A DNA stretch of 64,000 nucleotides from Burkholderia sp. NRF60-BP8 (GTDB lineage Bacteria > Pseudomonadota > Gammaproteobacteria > Burkholderiales > Burkholderiaceae): contig NZ_CP013372.1 in NCBI RefSeq assembly GCF_001522585.2, positions 62,001 through 126,000 on the forward strand, in the 5' to 3' direction. Below, in pieces: positions 1 through 8,127 of the stretch; within the stretch, counting starts at the first letter, position 1; each line of letters opens with the position of its first letter. Position numbers and translations under genes: made by a program. The notes beneath the pieces were generated by a model that saw nothing but the letters and a program-made list of their open reading frames with translations, was not told where the DNA came from and did no database searches.

Positions 1-1
1 G

Positions 2-988
2 GTGGTGTCCAATGTGCTCGTTGACACCGCATCGTATGGCTTGCGGATCGTACGTAATGCAATTCCAAGCGTTATCGACAGCCTGCCTAAAACGACTACA
101 AACGACGGATCGACGCTTTCCGAATGCGGCAAGTTCGTTTCGAGTTATACGTGGGGCACGGTTCGAACGATTGACCTTTCCATTGGCGATGAACGTGCGA
201 GTTCCTTGCCGGTGCAGATCATCGGCGATCTTGCCACGGACAACGTGCCAAGTTCGTGTACAAACGGGAATGAAGCTGCGAACTCGGCCACGGCTCTTGG
301 TGCAAACGGCATTCTTGGAATTGGTCCGGCGCCCTATGATTGTGGTGCACCCTGTGTGAAGGTCGCGTCGTTGAGCAACTACTACTCGTGCGCGGACGGA
401 AACTCGAGCTGCGTACAAGTCACCGTGCCGCTATCGCAACAGATCAGCAATCCTGTCGGTCAGTTCGCCGCAGACAACAACGGCGTGATTGTAAAAATGC
501 CGCAGATTTCGGAAGACGGTCGGGAAAGCGTGACGGGCTCGTTGATTTTTGGCATCGGCACTCAAGGCAACAATGCATTCGGCGCCACCACGAAGCTGAT
601 GTCAACGACGACGGGTGATGTGCCAGGAGCGTTCCTTTCCAGAAAGGTCACCGCGTTCTTCGATACTGGATCAAATGCGAATTTCTTCGATGACTCGGCG
701 CAGATTGCGTGTGCCAAGAACACGCAATTCTACTGCCCGTCAACGACGACCACCTATGCTGCGACTCTGGTTGGGCTCGACGGCACAGTGAGCATGATTT
801 CCCTGTCCGTTGCTAACGCAGATACGTTGTTCTCGAGGAGTTCAACATATGCATTCAATGACGTCGCAGGTCACTTCGGCTCGTCCTCTTGGCTAGATCT
901 CGGGCTGCCATATTTTTACGGTCGAACGATCTATTTTGGCCTGGATCGTTCGGCGGAAGGCGGCTCTGCGCCTTACGTCGCATACTGA
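2..988 (+). CDS. DUF3443 family protein, 5'-truncated by the window edge
   Basis: The frame is open from the first bases, so the N-terminus (probably a lipoprotein or signal peptide) lies outside the window. The visible 328 residues match the DUF3443 family common in Burkholderia. There are two similar motifs about 210 residues apart, VDTASYGLRI near residue 8 and FFDTGSNANFF near residue 220. Each carries a D-T-[AG]-S core like the paired active sites of pepsin-type aspartic proteases. Cysteines recur through the middle, consistent with an exported, disulfide-bonded protein. GC is visibly lower than in the neighbours and codon use is less G/C-ending, which suggests transfer. Function is unknown; the protease-like reading is inference only. 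Confidence 0.75.
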   Translation: MVSNVLVDTASYGLRIVRNAIPSVIDSLPKTTTNDGSTLSECGKFVSSYTWGTVRTIDLSIGDERASSLPVQIIGDLATDNVPSSCTNGNEAANSATALGANGILGIGPAPYDCGAPCVKVASLSNYYSCADGNSSCVQVTVPLSQQISNPVGQFAADNNGVIVKMPQISEDGRESVTGSLIFGIGTQGNNAFGATTKLMSTTTGDVPGAFLSRKVTAFFDTGSNANFFDDSAQIACAKNTQFYCPSTTTTYAATLVGLDGTVSMISLSVANADTLFSRSSTYAFNDVAGHFGSSSWLDLGLPYFYGRTIYFGLDRSAEGGSAPYVAY

Positions 989-1108
989 TGCCTTGAGGCG
1001 GGCCGGCAACCCATCAAGATACTTGTCATTGATCTGCAATCGGTTGGAAATTGAGTCGCCGAAGGAGATGGGTATTGGATCGGGGTGACACCGGCTCGTC
1101 CAGTCGAT

Positions 1109-1849
1109 CTACTCAAGCGCGCACCCTGTTATTCGCCCCTTCATGCACTTGAACCACAGCCTCACAGCCCCGACCCCGCCCGCCACCGGAATCCGCGGCA
1201 ACAGAAACGGATCGTCGGCCGCGCCTGCGCATCCGCGCCGGGTCGTCGTCGCATTGTCGTAGCCGGCAGCGATGACCTGATCGCGCACGCGTGCGTCGAG
1301 ATCGCCGTACGGATAACAGAACGATTCGACGCATTGGCCGCTCAGCATTTCGAGCTGCCGCTTCGATTCGGTCAACTGAAACGCAGAGACAGGTGCAGAC
1401 ACATGCGACAGCGCGACGTGATCGAGCGTGTGCGAGCCGATTTCGTGGCCGTGATCGCGCCACGCGAGCATGTCCGCGCACGTCATCAGCGGCGAGCGCG
1501 CGGTCGGGGCGCCCGCGTCCCAGTCGTTCGCGCCGCCGAACCGGCCGGCGACGAAGTAGCAGGTCGCGGTGAAGCCGAGCGCGTCCAGCACGGGCATCGC
1601 ATGCGTCAGCACGTTGAGAAAGCCGTCGTCGAACGAAATGCCGAAGACCTTGCCCTGCCGCTCCCCGCGCAGGTACGGCTGCAGTTCGCGCACGCTCAGG
1701 CCGCGGTAGCCGAGCCGCTTGAACAGCGTCATCTGGCGGCGGAATGCGTCGGGCGCGACGCTCAGGCTGCGCAGCCGGTCGCTCGGCGGCGGCAGCGGGC
1801 GGATCTGGTGATACATCAGGATCGGATAGCGTGGGGTGTGCGCAAGCAT
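1109..1849 (-). CDS. Polysaccharide deacetylase family protein (NodB domain)
   Basis: A 246-aa carbohydrate esterase family 4 (NodB) protein. The metal/catalytic motif SFDDG is at residues 72-76 and the second motif, HTLDH, at 140-144. The early MYHQI motif is typical of the family. These enzymes remove N- or O-acetyl groups from polysaccharides. There is no clear signal peptide. The gene starts 24 bp after the preceding minus-strand gene and is last of a three-gene operon with a methyltransferase-like protein and a GT4 glycosyltransferase, so it probably modifies a surface glycan precursor. It converges with the DUF3443 gene across about 120 bp. Confidence 0.85.
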   Translation of the reverse strand: MLAHTPRYPILMYHQIRPLPPPSDRLRSLSVAPDAFRRQMTLFKRLGYRGLSVRELQPYLRGERQGKVFGISFDDGFLNVLTHAMPVLDALGFTATCYFVAGRFGGANDWDAGAPTARSPLMTCADMLAWRDHGHEIGSHTLDHVALSHVSAPVSAFQLTESKRQLEMLSGQCVESFCYPYGDLDARVRDQVIAAGYDNATTTRRGCAGAADDPFLLPRIPVAGGVGAVRLWFKCMKGRITGCALE

Positions 1850-1873
1850 CGGGCGGATCGCAGGAAAGCGGGG

Positions 1874-2440
1874 TTACGCGGCCTTGCGGAAAATCCGCAG
1901 GGACTTGAAGTCGCCGACCTCGGCGAAATCGGCACGAGCGGCCCATTGCGCGATGATCGGCTCGGCCTTTCGGTAGGCCGACGAGCCCTTGTAGAACAGC
2001 AGGTGGCCGTTGGGCGCGGTATGACGTGCGAACAGGTCGAGCACGGCTTCGTCGGTCTTCGCGCCGTAGCGGCTGTTCGCTTCGTCGCGGAACTCGCACG
2101 GATGAAACAGCGTGACGGCGTCGAACGTCGGCAGCAGGCTCGAATTGCTCGTATAGATGTCGCCGAAATACGCGAGGTAGGTCTTGCTCACCTCGGGCTG
2201 CCGCGTGACGAGATCGACGTACGACTTGTATTCCTTCGGCGATGCCGTCACGCCGAAGACGGTGTTGTTCAGATGCGGCCGCGCGCATTCGACGCCTACG
2301 TGGTGGTGGCCGCCGGTACCGAAGTGATAGATGCGGATGCCCTTGAGGCGCACGGATTCCAGCCATTCGACGAAGTGCACGTCGCACGGACATTCCTGCG
2401 TGCGCAGGTCCCAGTACTTCTTCCAGATATTCATCGCCAT
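1874..2440 (-). CDS. Methyltransferase-like conserved protein in glycan operon
   Basis: A 188-aa protein that I cannot assign to a named family with certainty. It has a glycine-rich turn (FGTGGHHHVG, near residues 40-50) after a beta-strand. A later DAVTLFHPCEF segment and a C-terminal LLFYKGSS strand resemble the core of class I SAM-dependent methyltransferases. It overlaps the upstream glycosyltransferase by 10 bp and is followed closely by a deacetylase, so the three are probably co-transcribed and translationally coupled. A role in decorating the same glycan is inferred from context. Confidence 0.7.
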   Translation of the reverse strand: MAMNIWKKYWDLRTQECPCDVHFVEWLESVRLKGIRIYHFGTGGHHHVGVECARPHLNNTVFGVTASPKEYKSYVDLVTRQPEVSKTYLAYFGDIYTSNSSLLPTFDAVTLFHPCEFRDEANSRYGAKTDEAVLDLFARHTAPNGHLLFYKGSSAYRKAEPIIAQWAARADFAEVGDFKSLRIFRKAA

Positions 2441-3585
2441 TGCGTGGATCGCAAGGAGGTCGCCCAGCGGTACGGGTTGTGTCGAACCGATTTCTGATAG
2501 ACGGACAAGGTCGCGTCGACGAACGCGTCGAACGAGAATTCACGCTTGCCTTTCAGCCGCGCGCTGCGCCCCATCGCACGGACGCAGCCGGGTTCCTGCA
2601 CGATCGCGCGCAGGATCGCTTCGATCGCCGCGGGCTCGCGCGGCGGGACGACCCAACCGTCCACGCCCGGTTCGACGTTCTCGGGCAGCCCGCCCACGCG
2701 CGTCACGATCGCGGGGCAGCCGAGCGACATCGCTTCGCGGCACGCGTACGACAGGCTCTCGTGGTACGACAGCACGAACGACACATCGATGATCGAGAAC
2801 GGCGCCTGCACATCGTCGAGCCGTCCGGTGAACGCGGTGCGCGACGCCATGCCGTGCCGCGCGAGTTGCGCGCGCTGCTCGCCGGACGGTTCCGCGCCGA
2901 CCAGCAGCACGCGAAACCGCTCGCGCTCGGTTTCGGGCAGGCGGCCGAGCGCGGCGATCAGGTCCATCCAGCCTTTTTCGGGCGCGGTGCCGGCGCTGCT
3001 GCCCAGCACGATCGCATCCGCGCCGGCCGCGCCGAACAGCGCGATCTTGCGGCGGCGGATCTCGTCGGCTGCGAGTCGTTCGGCAGCCGGCCGGCGCACG
3101 CCGTGCTTGACGACCGTGACGTTGTCGTACGGCGAGCGCAGCGCGAGCATGCTCGCGACGTAGTCGCTGACCGCGATCGTATGGTCGGTCGCCAGCCGCG
3201 CGCGCAACTGGTTGCCGAAGCTGTTGGCGCGATAGGTGTTGTGCTTGGTCAGCACGACCGCGGGTCGATACCGGCACGCGAGCAGCGCCAGCATCACCTG
3301 CCGGTGATCGGCGGACCCGTTCACGTGGATCACGTCGAAGCGCTCTGCGACGATCAATCGACGCAGCCGCAGGATCTCCCGGCACAGCCGGTTCCAGCGC
3401 GGCTTGAATTCCATGTCGAAGATGCCCACGTCGGGGCTGTCCTTCAGCAGTCGCGACAGGCGGCTGCCTTGCGGCGACGCCACGGTCACGCGGTGATGGC
3501 GGCTCATCGCGACGGCGAGATCGCGAACGTAGGTGTCCTGGCCGCCGCCATAATCGCCGTGGAAGTTGGTGTACAGAATGTTCAT
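2431..3585 (-). CDS. Glycosyltransferase family 4 (GT-B fold)
   Basis: A 384-aa glycosyltransferase. The N-terminal half begins MNILYTNFHGDYGGGQ with the glycine-rich acceptor-side loop. The C-terminal half carries the GT4 nucleotide-sugar signature (SYHESLSYACREAMSLGCPAIVTRVGGLPE split over the EX7E region) and a VVPPREP end. I chose the ATG at 3585 because the conserved N-terminal strand starts there and a GGAG lies upstream; an in-frame extension to 3666 has no family features. First gene of the minus-strand glycan operon, overlapping the next gene by 10 bp. Sugar donor and acceptor cannot be read from sequence. Confidence 0.87.
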   Translation of the reverse strand: MNILYTNFHGDYGGGQDTYVRDLAVAMSRHHRVTVASPQGSRLSRLLKDSPDVGIFDMEFKPRWNRLCREILRLRRLIVAERFDVIHVNGSADHRQVMLALLACRYRPAVVLTKHNTYRANSFGNQLRARLATDHTIAVSDYVASMLALRSPYDNVTVVKHGVRRPAAERLAADEIRRRKIALFGAAGADAIVLGSSAGTAPEKGWMDLIAALGRLPETERERFRVLLVGAEPSGEQRAQLARHGMASRTAFTGRLDDVQAPFSIIDVSFVLSYHESLSYACREAMSLGCPAIVTRVGGLPENVEPGVDGWVVPPREPAAIEAILRAIVQEPGCVRAMGRSARLKGKREFSFDAFVDATLSVYQKSVRHNPYRWATSLRSTQWR

Positions 3586-4164
3586 CACGATGCCGCTTTC
3601 TCTCCGCCCTTCATTTACAAGGATTACTGATGAAATGAAGGACTCGACCTGATGGAACGGAAGCAATGACGCGAACGCGATGTCGCGTCTCCGGCTCGAG
3701 ATTGCGTGTCGACGTCAAGACATGGCGTCAACGCCAATCATTTCCAAATATTACAGATCGTTTACGTGACGTAGTGTCGAGGTCTGCGCATCTTTGTGCG
3801 AATGTGTCGCGATCGCTGGATCGTGTCGTCTCCTATGTGACGATCTCCGGCGATCGCGACCGGCACGGCGGTCCCGACCGGTACCTTCCCGCAACCCGAA
3901 TTCCCCGGCATCCGACCGCGCCGAAAGCAGGCCGGACCGGCGACACGATCCTTTTTGCGGCGACACCAGGACGCAAATCAACCGATGTCGCTTTCAGATT
4001 TGAAAGCCGGCCCACCATTTGCGTTAGAATGCCCCCCCTTGTCCGCCCAGGCGATCGCCCGAAGCGGACAAGTCGCCCGCTTGGAGACACAGGTTTCGAT
4101 TCGCAGCCGGACGCGAATGATGGGCCAGCCGTTAGCAACATACGCTTTGTAATTTGGATCACTA
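3586..4164. other. Divergent intergenic region between glycan operon and symporter
   Basis: 579 bp with lower GC than its flanks. Open frames here have poor codon bias and no recognisable protein, so I treat it as non-coding. It must hold the promoters of both divergent units. The only clear structure I see is the inverted repeat listed separately at 3991. Confidence 0.6.
3991..4030 (+). promoter_or_regulatory. Candidate sigma-70 promoter with overlapping inverted repeat, for the symporter
   Basis: CTTTCA-GATT-TGAAAG (3991-4006) is a perfect 6-bp inverted repeat that overlaps a -35-like TTGAAA (4000-4005). A -10-like TAGAAT lies at 4025-4030; the 19-bp spacing is long. The symporter start codon is about 135 bp downstream. 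Repressor occlusion of the -35 would fit, but this is inferred from sequence only. Confidence 0.4.
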
Positions 4165-5472
4165 ATGAAAAAGAAGCACAACATTACCAAGTACATCGTT
4201 GTCGCGATGATTCTTGGCATCGCCGTGGGTTACGCCTGCCATAGCGCGTTTCCCGACCCGAAGATGGCGAAGGAGGTCGCCGGTTACGTGTCGTTGCTGT
4301 CCGATGTGTTCCTGCGCCTGATCAAGATGATCATCGCGCCGCTGGTATTCGCGACGCTGACCGTCGGCATCGCGCAGATGGGCGACGGCAGCGCGGTGGG
4401 CCGCGTGGGCGTCAAGGCGTTCGGCTGGTTCTTCATCGCGTCGTTCACGTCGCTGCTGCTGGGTCTGCTGACCGCGACGCTCCTGCAGCCGGGCAGCCAC
4501 CTGAGCCTGCCGCTGCCGCCGTCCGATGCGGCGCTCAACCTGAAGACCGGCGCGTTCACGCTGAAGGATTTCGTCGTGCACCTGGTGCCGAAGTCGATCG
4601 CCGAAGCGATGGCGAACAACGAAATCCTGCAGATCGTCGTGTTCTCGATCTTCTTCGGCACCGCGCTGTCCGCGCTCGGCGAAGCGGGCAAGCGACTGAC
4701 CGCCGTGATCGACGATCTCGCGCAGGTGATGCTGAAGGTGACGGGCGCGGTGATGGGGTTCGCGCCGGTCGCGGTGTTCGCCGCGCTGGCGTCGACGATC
4801 ACGACCGAAGGGCTCGGCATCCTGCTCACGTTCGCGAAGTTCATGGCGAGCTTCTATCTGGCGCTCGCGCTGCTGTGGGCCGTGCTGACGCTGGCCGGCG
4901 TGACGTTCCTCGGCAAGCGTGCGTTCACGCTGCTGCGGCTGATCCGCGAGCCGTTCCTGCTGTCGTTCGCGACGGCCAGCTCCGAGGCCGCGTATCCGAA
5001 GCTGCTGGACGCGCTCGACCGCTTTGGCGTGAACCGCAAGATCTCGAGCTTCGTGCTGCCGATCGGCTATTCGTTCAACCTCGACGGCTCGATGATGTAC
5101 TGCACGTTCGCGGTGCTGTTCATCGCGCAGGTGTACGGCATCCATCTGCCGCTCGGCACGCAGATCACGATGCTGCTGATGCTGATGGTGACGTCGAAGG
5201 GGATGGCGGGCGTGCCGCGCGCGTCGCTGGTCGTGATCGCGGCGACGCTCAACCAGTTCAACCTGCCCGAAGCCGGATTGCTGCTGATCATGGGCGTCGA
5301 CATGTTCCTCGACATGGGGCGCTCGGCCACCAACGCCGTCGGCAATTCGATCGCGGCGGCCGTGGTCGCGAAGTGGGAAGGGCAGCTTGGCGAGCCGCGC
5401 GACGAGGCGGATTCGGATGGCGACGCCGGGCTCGAGCAGGCGCAAGTGCGGGAGACGGCGACGTCCGCATGA
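4165..5472 (+). CDS. Dicarboxylate/amino acid:cation symporter (DAACS family)
   Basis: A 435-aa inner-membrane secondary transporter of the glutamate/C4-dicarboxylate family, within the usual 420-450 aa. It has about eight hydrophobic helices, the serine-rich re-entrant loop (FATASSEAAYPK), the GYSFNLDGSMMY helix and the substrate/cation site helix VDMFLDMGRSATNAVGNS near the C-terminus. The N-terminus (MKKKHNITKYIVVAMILG) differs from canonical DctA, so I give no symbol. The family imports glutamate, aspartate or C4-dicarboxylates with Na+ or H+. It is monocistronic, with a large hairpin after the stop. Confidence 0.92.
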   Translation: MKKKHNITKYIVVAMILGIAVGYACHSAFPDPKMAKEVAGYVSLLSDVFLRLIKMIIAPLVFATLTVGIAQMGDGSAVGRVGVKAFGWFFIASFTSLLLGLLTATLLQPGSHLSLPLPPSDAALNLKTGAFTLKDFVVHLVPKSIAEAMANNEILQIVVFSIFFGTALSALGEAGKRLTAVIDDLAQVMLKVTGAVMGFAPVAVFAALASTITTEGLGILLTFAKFMASFYLALALLWAVLTLAGVTFLGKRAFTLLRLIREPFLLSFATASSEAAYPKLLDALDRFGVNRKISSFVLPIGYSFNLDGSMMYCTFAVLFIAQVYGIHLPLGTQITMLLMLMVTSKGMAGVPRASLVVIAATLNQFNLPEAGLLLIMGVDMFLDMGRSATNAVGNSIAAAVVAKWEGQLGEPRDEADSDGDAGLEQAQVRETATSA

Positions 5473-5497
5473 TGTCCTCGCCTGGCAACTGATGCGA

Positions 5498-5530
5498 GCC
5501 GGCCGGGATTCGACATGGATTCCGGCCGGC
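5498..5530 (+). terminator. Strong hairpin after the symporter gene
   Basis: GCCGGCCGGGAT (5498-5509) pairs with ATTCCGGCCGGC (5519-5530) around a short loop, 25 bp after the stop codon. There is no obvious U-tract, so it may be a Rho-assisted terminator or an mRNA 3' stabiliser. Confidence 0.5.
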
Positions 5531-5700
5531 GCGCGACACGCTCCGCCGGTCGTTCCCGCGACCGCATCCGGCGATTCGCCCGATTCGCCGAGTCAACCCT
5601 TCGTTCTATCCGCCTTTGCCATATCGATACGTCGCACCGACTCAGCGGCGTTATTCCTGCAGGCAAAAGCCGGATTTTCCCGATCTCGAGTCGTGCCGTA

Positions 5701-5714
5701 AGTGAACATTCACT
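5701..5714. promoter_or_regulatory. Inverted repeat AGTGAA-CA-TTCACT
   Basis: A perfect 6-bp inverted repeat with a 2-bp centre in the AT-richer part of the intergenic region, about 210 bp before the propeller gene. The size and symmetry fit a TetR or GntR dimer site. No regulator gene adjoins it, so the cognate factor is unknown. Confidence 0.35.
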
Positions 5715-5923
5715 GCATCGGCGACACACGCCTGTTCGGGCGGTCCGCAATTTTTTTCGATTTATATGACGTTATGCTCGACGTGGCCGAGTATCGAATG
5801 CGTGCCCGATGTAATACCGACCGGGCCGGATGATTCAGCGGAAGTATTTACGTGTGACCGATTTTCAAACCATCCGGCCGCCCCTTCATGTGAATGACGC
5901 CACCATTCAGGAGAGCATCCGCC

Positions 5924-7858
5924 ATGGTCGTCCGAAAACCGATTCGGGCCGTACTGCTTGCCGCCGCGATTGCGACGATCGCGCCGGTCGGATATGCGGG
6001 CAATACCACCGACTGGATCGCCAACACCTACGGCACGCTCGCCGCCCATGTCGGCAACGTCGCGCGTTCGATGTGGGTCGCGCCCGAAGGCGTGATCTAC
6101 ACGGCGTCGATGTGGGACGAGGATGAAGGCGGCGTCGCGATCTACCAGAACGGCAAGAGCATCGGCTCGATCGGCGCGCATTCGGAATTCCAGGGCAGCG
6201 CGATCACCGGCAACGCGACATCGCTGTTCGTCGCGCTGCAGCCCGGCAAGACGTACGGTAGCGGCGCGGTGGGGCGCTACAACCGCGCGACGAAGTATCG
6301 GGACCGCGTCATCCAGATCAGCGCGGCGACGAACCAGCCGCGCATCGACGTCGTGACCGGGCTCGCGACGGCCGGCTCGTTGCTCTATGCGAGCGATTTC
6401 TACGGCAATCGCGTGCGCGTGTTCACCACCGATGGCGTGTGGCAGCGGGACATCGACGTGTCGGCGCCGGGCGCACTCGCGGTGGACGGCGCAGGCAACG
6501 TGTGGGTCGCGCAGAAGAATGCGGGCTCGATCGTCGGCTTCAGCCCGGCCGGCGCGCTGCTGAATACGATCCGGATGCCGGCCGGCTCGCACCCGTCGGC
6601 GCTGTATGTCGATGCGGCGGCCGGGCAACTGCTGGTGGGCGACGAAGGCCCCGACCAGAACATCAAGCGTTATTCGATCTCGGGCCGGCCCGCGCTGGCC
6701 GGCACGTTCGGCGTACGCGGCGGCTATCTCGACACGACGACGGGCATCAAGGGGCAGGTCGGCCCGCAACGCTTCACGCGCATCGTCGGGATCGGCAAGG
6801 ATAGCGGCGGCAACCTCTATGTGCTCAACAACCCGTGGGGCGGCAGCTGGGATCTCGGCCGCAACGGCGCGACCGACATTCATGCGTACGGCAGCGGCGG
6901 CAATCTGCGCTGGACGCTGCAGTCGCTGAACTTCGAAGGCATCGCCGCGCCGGACCCGGTCACGGACGGCGCGCTGTTTTACGGCAGCACGCACGTATAC
7001 AGCGGCAGCGCGGGCGGCAAGTTCGTCGCGAACACCGTCGATCCGTTCACGTATCCGTCGGACCCGCGCATCAACATGAGCGATACGCAGCGCGACGAAC
7101 ACTTCGGGTTGCTCACGTCGGTCGGCGCGAACCGGATCCTCGTCGCGGCCGGCCAGAATCCGCCGGTCTTCTACTTCTATCACTTCAACGCGGCGAACGG
7201 TTACATCGCGATTCCGGACGGCTCGATTCCGGGCCCGGCGTTCAACACGACGCAGCGCGTGACGGGCGGCTTCAGCCTCGACAGCCAGGGCGGCGTATGG
7301 GCCGGCCTCGACAAGACCGGCGCGATCACGCATTACCCGCTGACCGGCTTCGACGCGAACGGCAAGCCGTCGTGGGGGCCGGGCGTCGCGACCCGCATTC
7401 CGGCCAGCATCCAGCCGCTCACGCGCATCGTCTATCTCGCGGACAGCGACACGATGGTGCTTGCGCAGGGCGCGCTCGGCAGCAACGACTGGACGTCGAT
7501 CGGCACGCGCATCGAGGTGTATCACGGCTGGCGCGCGGGCAATACGACGAAGCCGGACCCGGTGATCACGCTGCCGCACAGCGGCGCGAAATCGATCGAC
7601 GCGGCGGGCAACCACCTGTTCGTCGGCTACTGGTTCAGCAGCAGCGGGCCGCTGTGGCCGAACGTCGACGCGTTCAATCTGACGACCGGCAATCTCGACA
7701 CGACGCTCATCAACACGAGCCCCGCGACCGTCGACACCAGCAGCGCGATCGATGCGATGTACAGCATCCGCGCATACCGTCGGTCGAACGGCGAGTACGT
7801 GGTGATGAAGAACAACGTGAAAGGGAACAGCATCACCGTGTACCGGTGGACGCCGTGA
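5924..7858 (+). CDS. Secreted NHL/beta-propeller-like protein of unknown function
   Basis: A 644-aa exported protein. I start it at the ATG at 5924, which has AGGAGA nine bases upstream; it then opens with a signal peptide (RKPIRAVLLAAAIATIAPVGYA-G). Recurrent blocks such as ALAVDGAGNVWVAQ, GKDSGGNLYVLNN and SLDSQGGVWAGLD are spaced like NHL or SMP-30-type propeller blades, so the mature protein is probably one or two beta-propellers in the periplasm or outside the cell. No catalytic motif is obvious. The next gene is another secreted propeller protein, 269 bp downstream, so a shared role is possible. Substrate or partner is unknown. Confidence 0.8.
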   Translation: MVVRKPIRAVLLAAAIATIAPVGYAGNTTDWIANTYGTLAAHVGNVARSMWVAPEGVIYTASMWDEDEGGVAIYQNGKSIGSIGAHSEFQGSAITGNATSLFVALQPGKTYGSGAVGRYNRATKYRDRVIQISAATNQPRIDVVTGLATAGSLLYASDFYGNRVRVFTTDGVWQRDIDVSAPGALAVDGAGNVWVAQKNAGSIVGFSPAGALLNTIRMPAGSHPSALYVDAAAGQLLVGDEGPDQNIKRYSISGRPALAGTFGVRGGYLDTTTGIKGQVGPQRFTRIVGIGKDSGGNLYVLNNPWGGSWDLGRNGATDIHAYGSGGNLRWTLQSLNFEGIAAPDPVTDGALFYGSTHVYSGSAGGKFVANTVDPFTYPSDPRINMSDTQRDEHFGLLTSVGANRILVAAGQNPPVFYFYHFNAANGYIAIPDGSIPGPAFNTTQRVTGGFSLDSQGGVWAGLDKTGAITHYPLTGFDANGKPSWGPGVATRIPASIQPLTRIVYLADSDTMVLAQGALGSNDWTSIGTRIEVYHGWRAGNTTKPDPVITLPHSGAKSIDAAGNHLFVGYWFSSSGPLWPNVDAFNLTTGNLDTTLINTSPATVDTSSAIDAMYSIRAYRRSNGEYVVMKNNVKGNSITVYRWTP

Positions 7859-8127
7859 CGGGCAAGCGCCGATCTCGGCGGTGACAATACGATGGCTGTC
7901 ATCGAAACGCCTTTGCTGTAACGATGTGTAATTGTCCGGGCCGCAATGGAACCGGTCACGTGCTTGACATTGGGTGGCGATGTAATTCCCGCACGTCGAC
8001 GATCGCCGACGCGCCGTATTTCGATCGATAGTACGGGCTCCCGCCGCTGCGCGATACGGCCAGACGACGCCATGGTTATGCCGGACACGTCAGACGATAC
8101 TCGCCCCCACCAGTACAGAGGATTCCT

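Larger units (their letters stand above)
5473..5923. other. Intergenic region upstream of propeller protein
   Basis: 451 bp without a credible gene. It holds the hairpin at 5498 and the inverted repeat at 5701. A T-run at about 5751 and AT-rich sequence to 5770 follow, which may contain the promoter of the next gene. No confident -35/-10 pair is visible. Confidence 0.55.

Noticed and set aside
3666..4244. A 192-codon plus-strand frame before the symporter
   Set aside because: Poor codon bias, no RBS or family, and it overlaps the symporter start in another frame.
7959..7992. TTGACA at 7964-7969 as the promoter of the phosphoesterase gene
   Set aside because: No -10 hexamer lies at an acceptable distance; TGTAAT is only 11 bp away.
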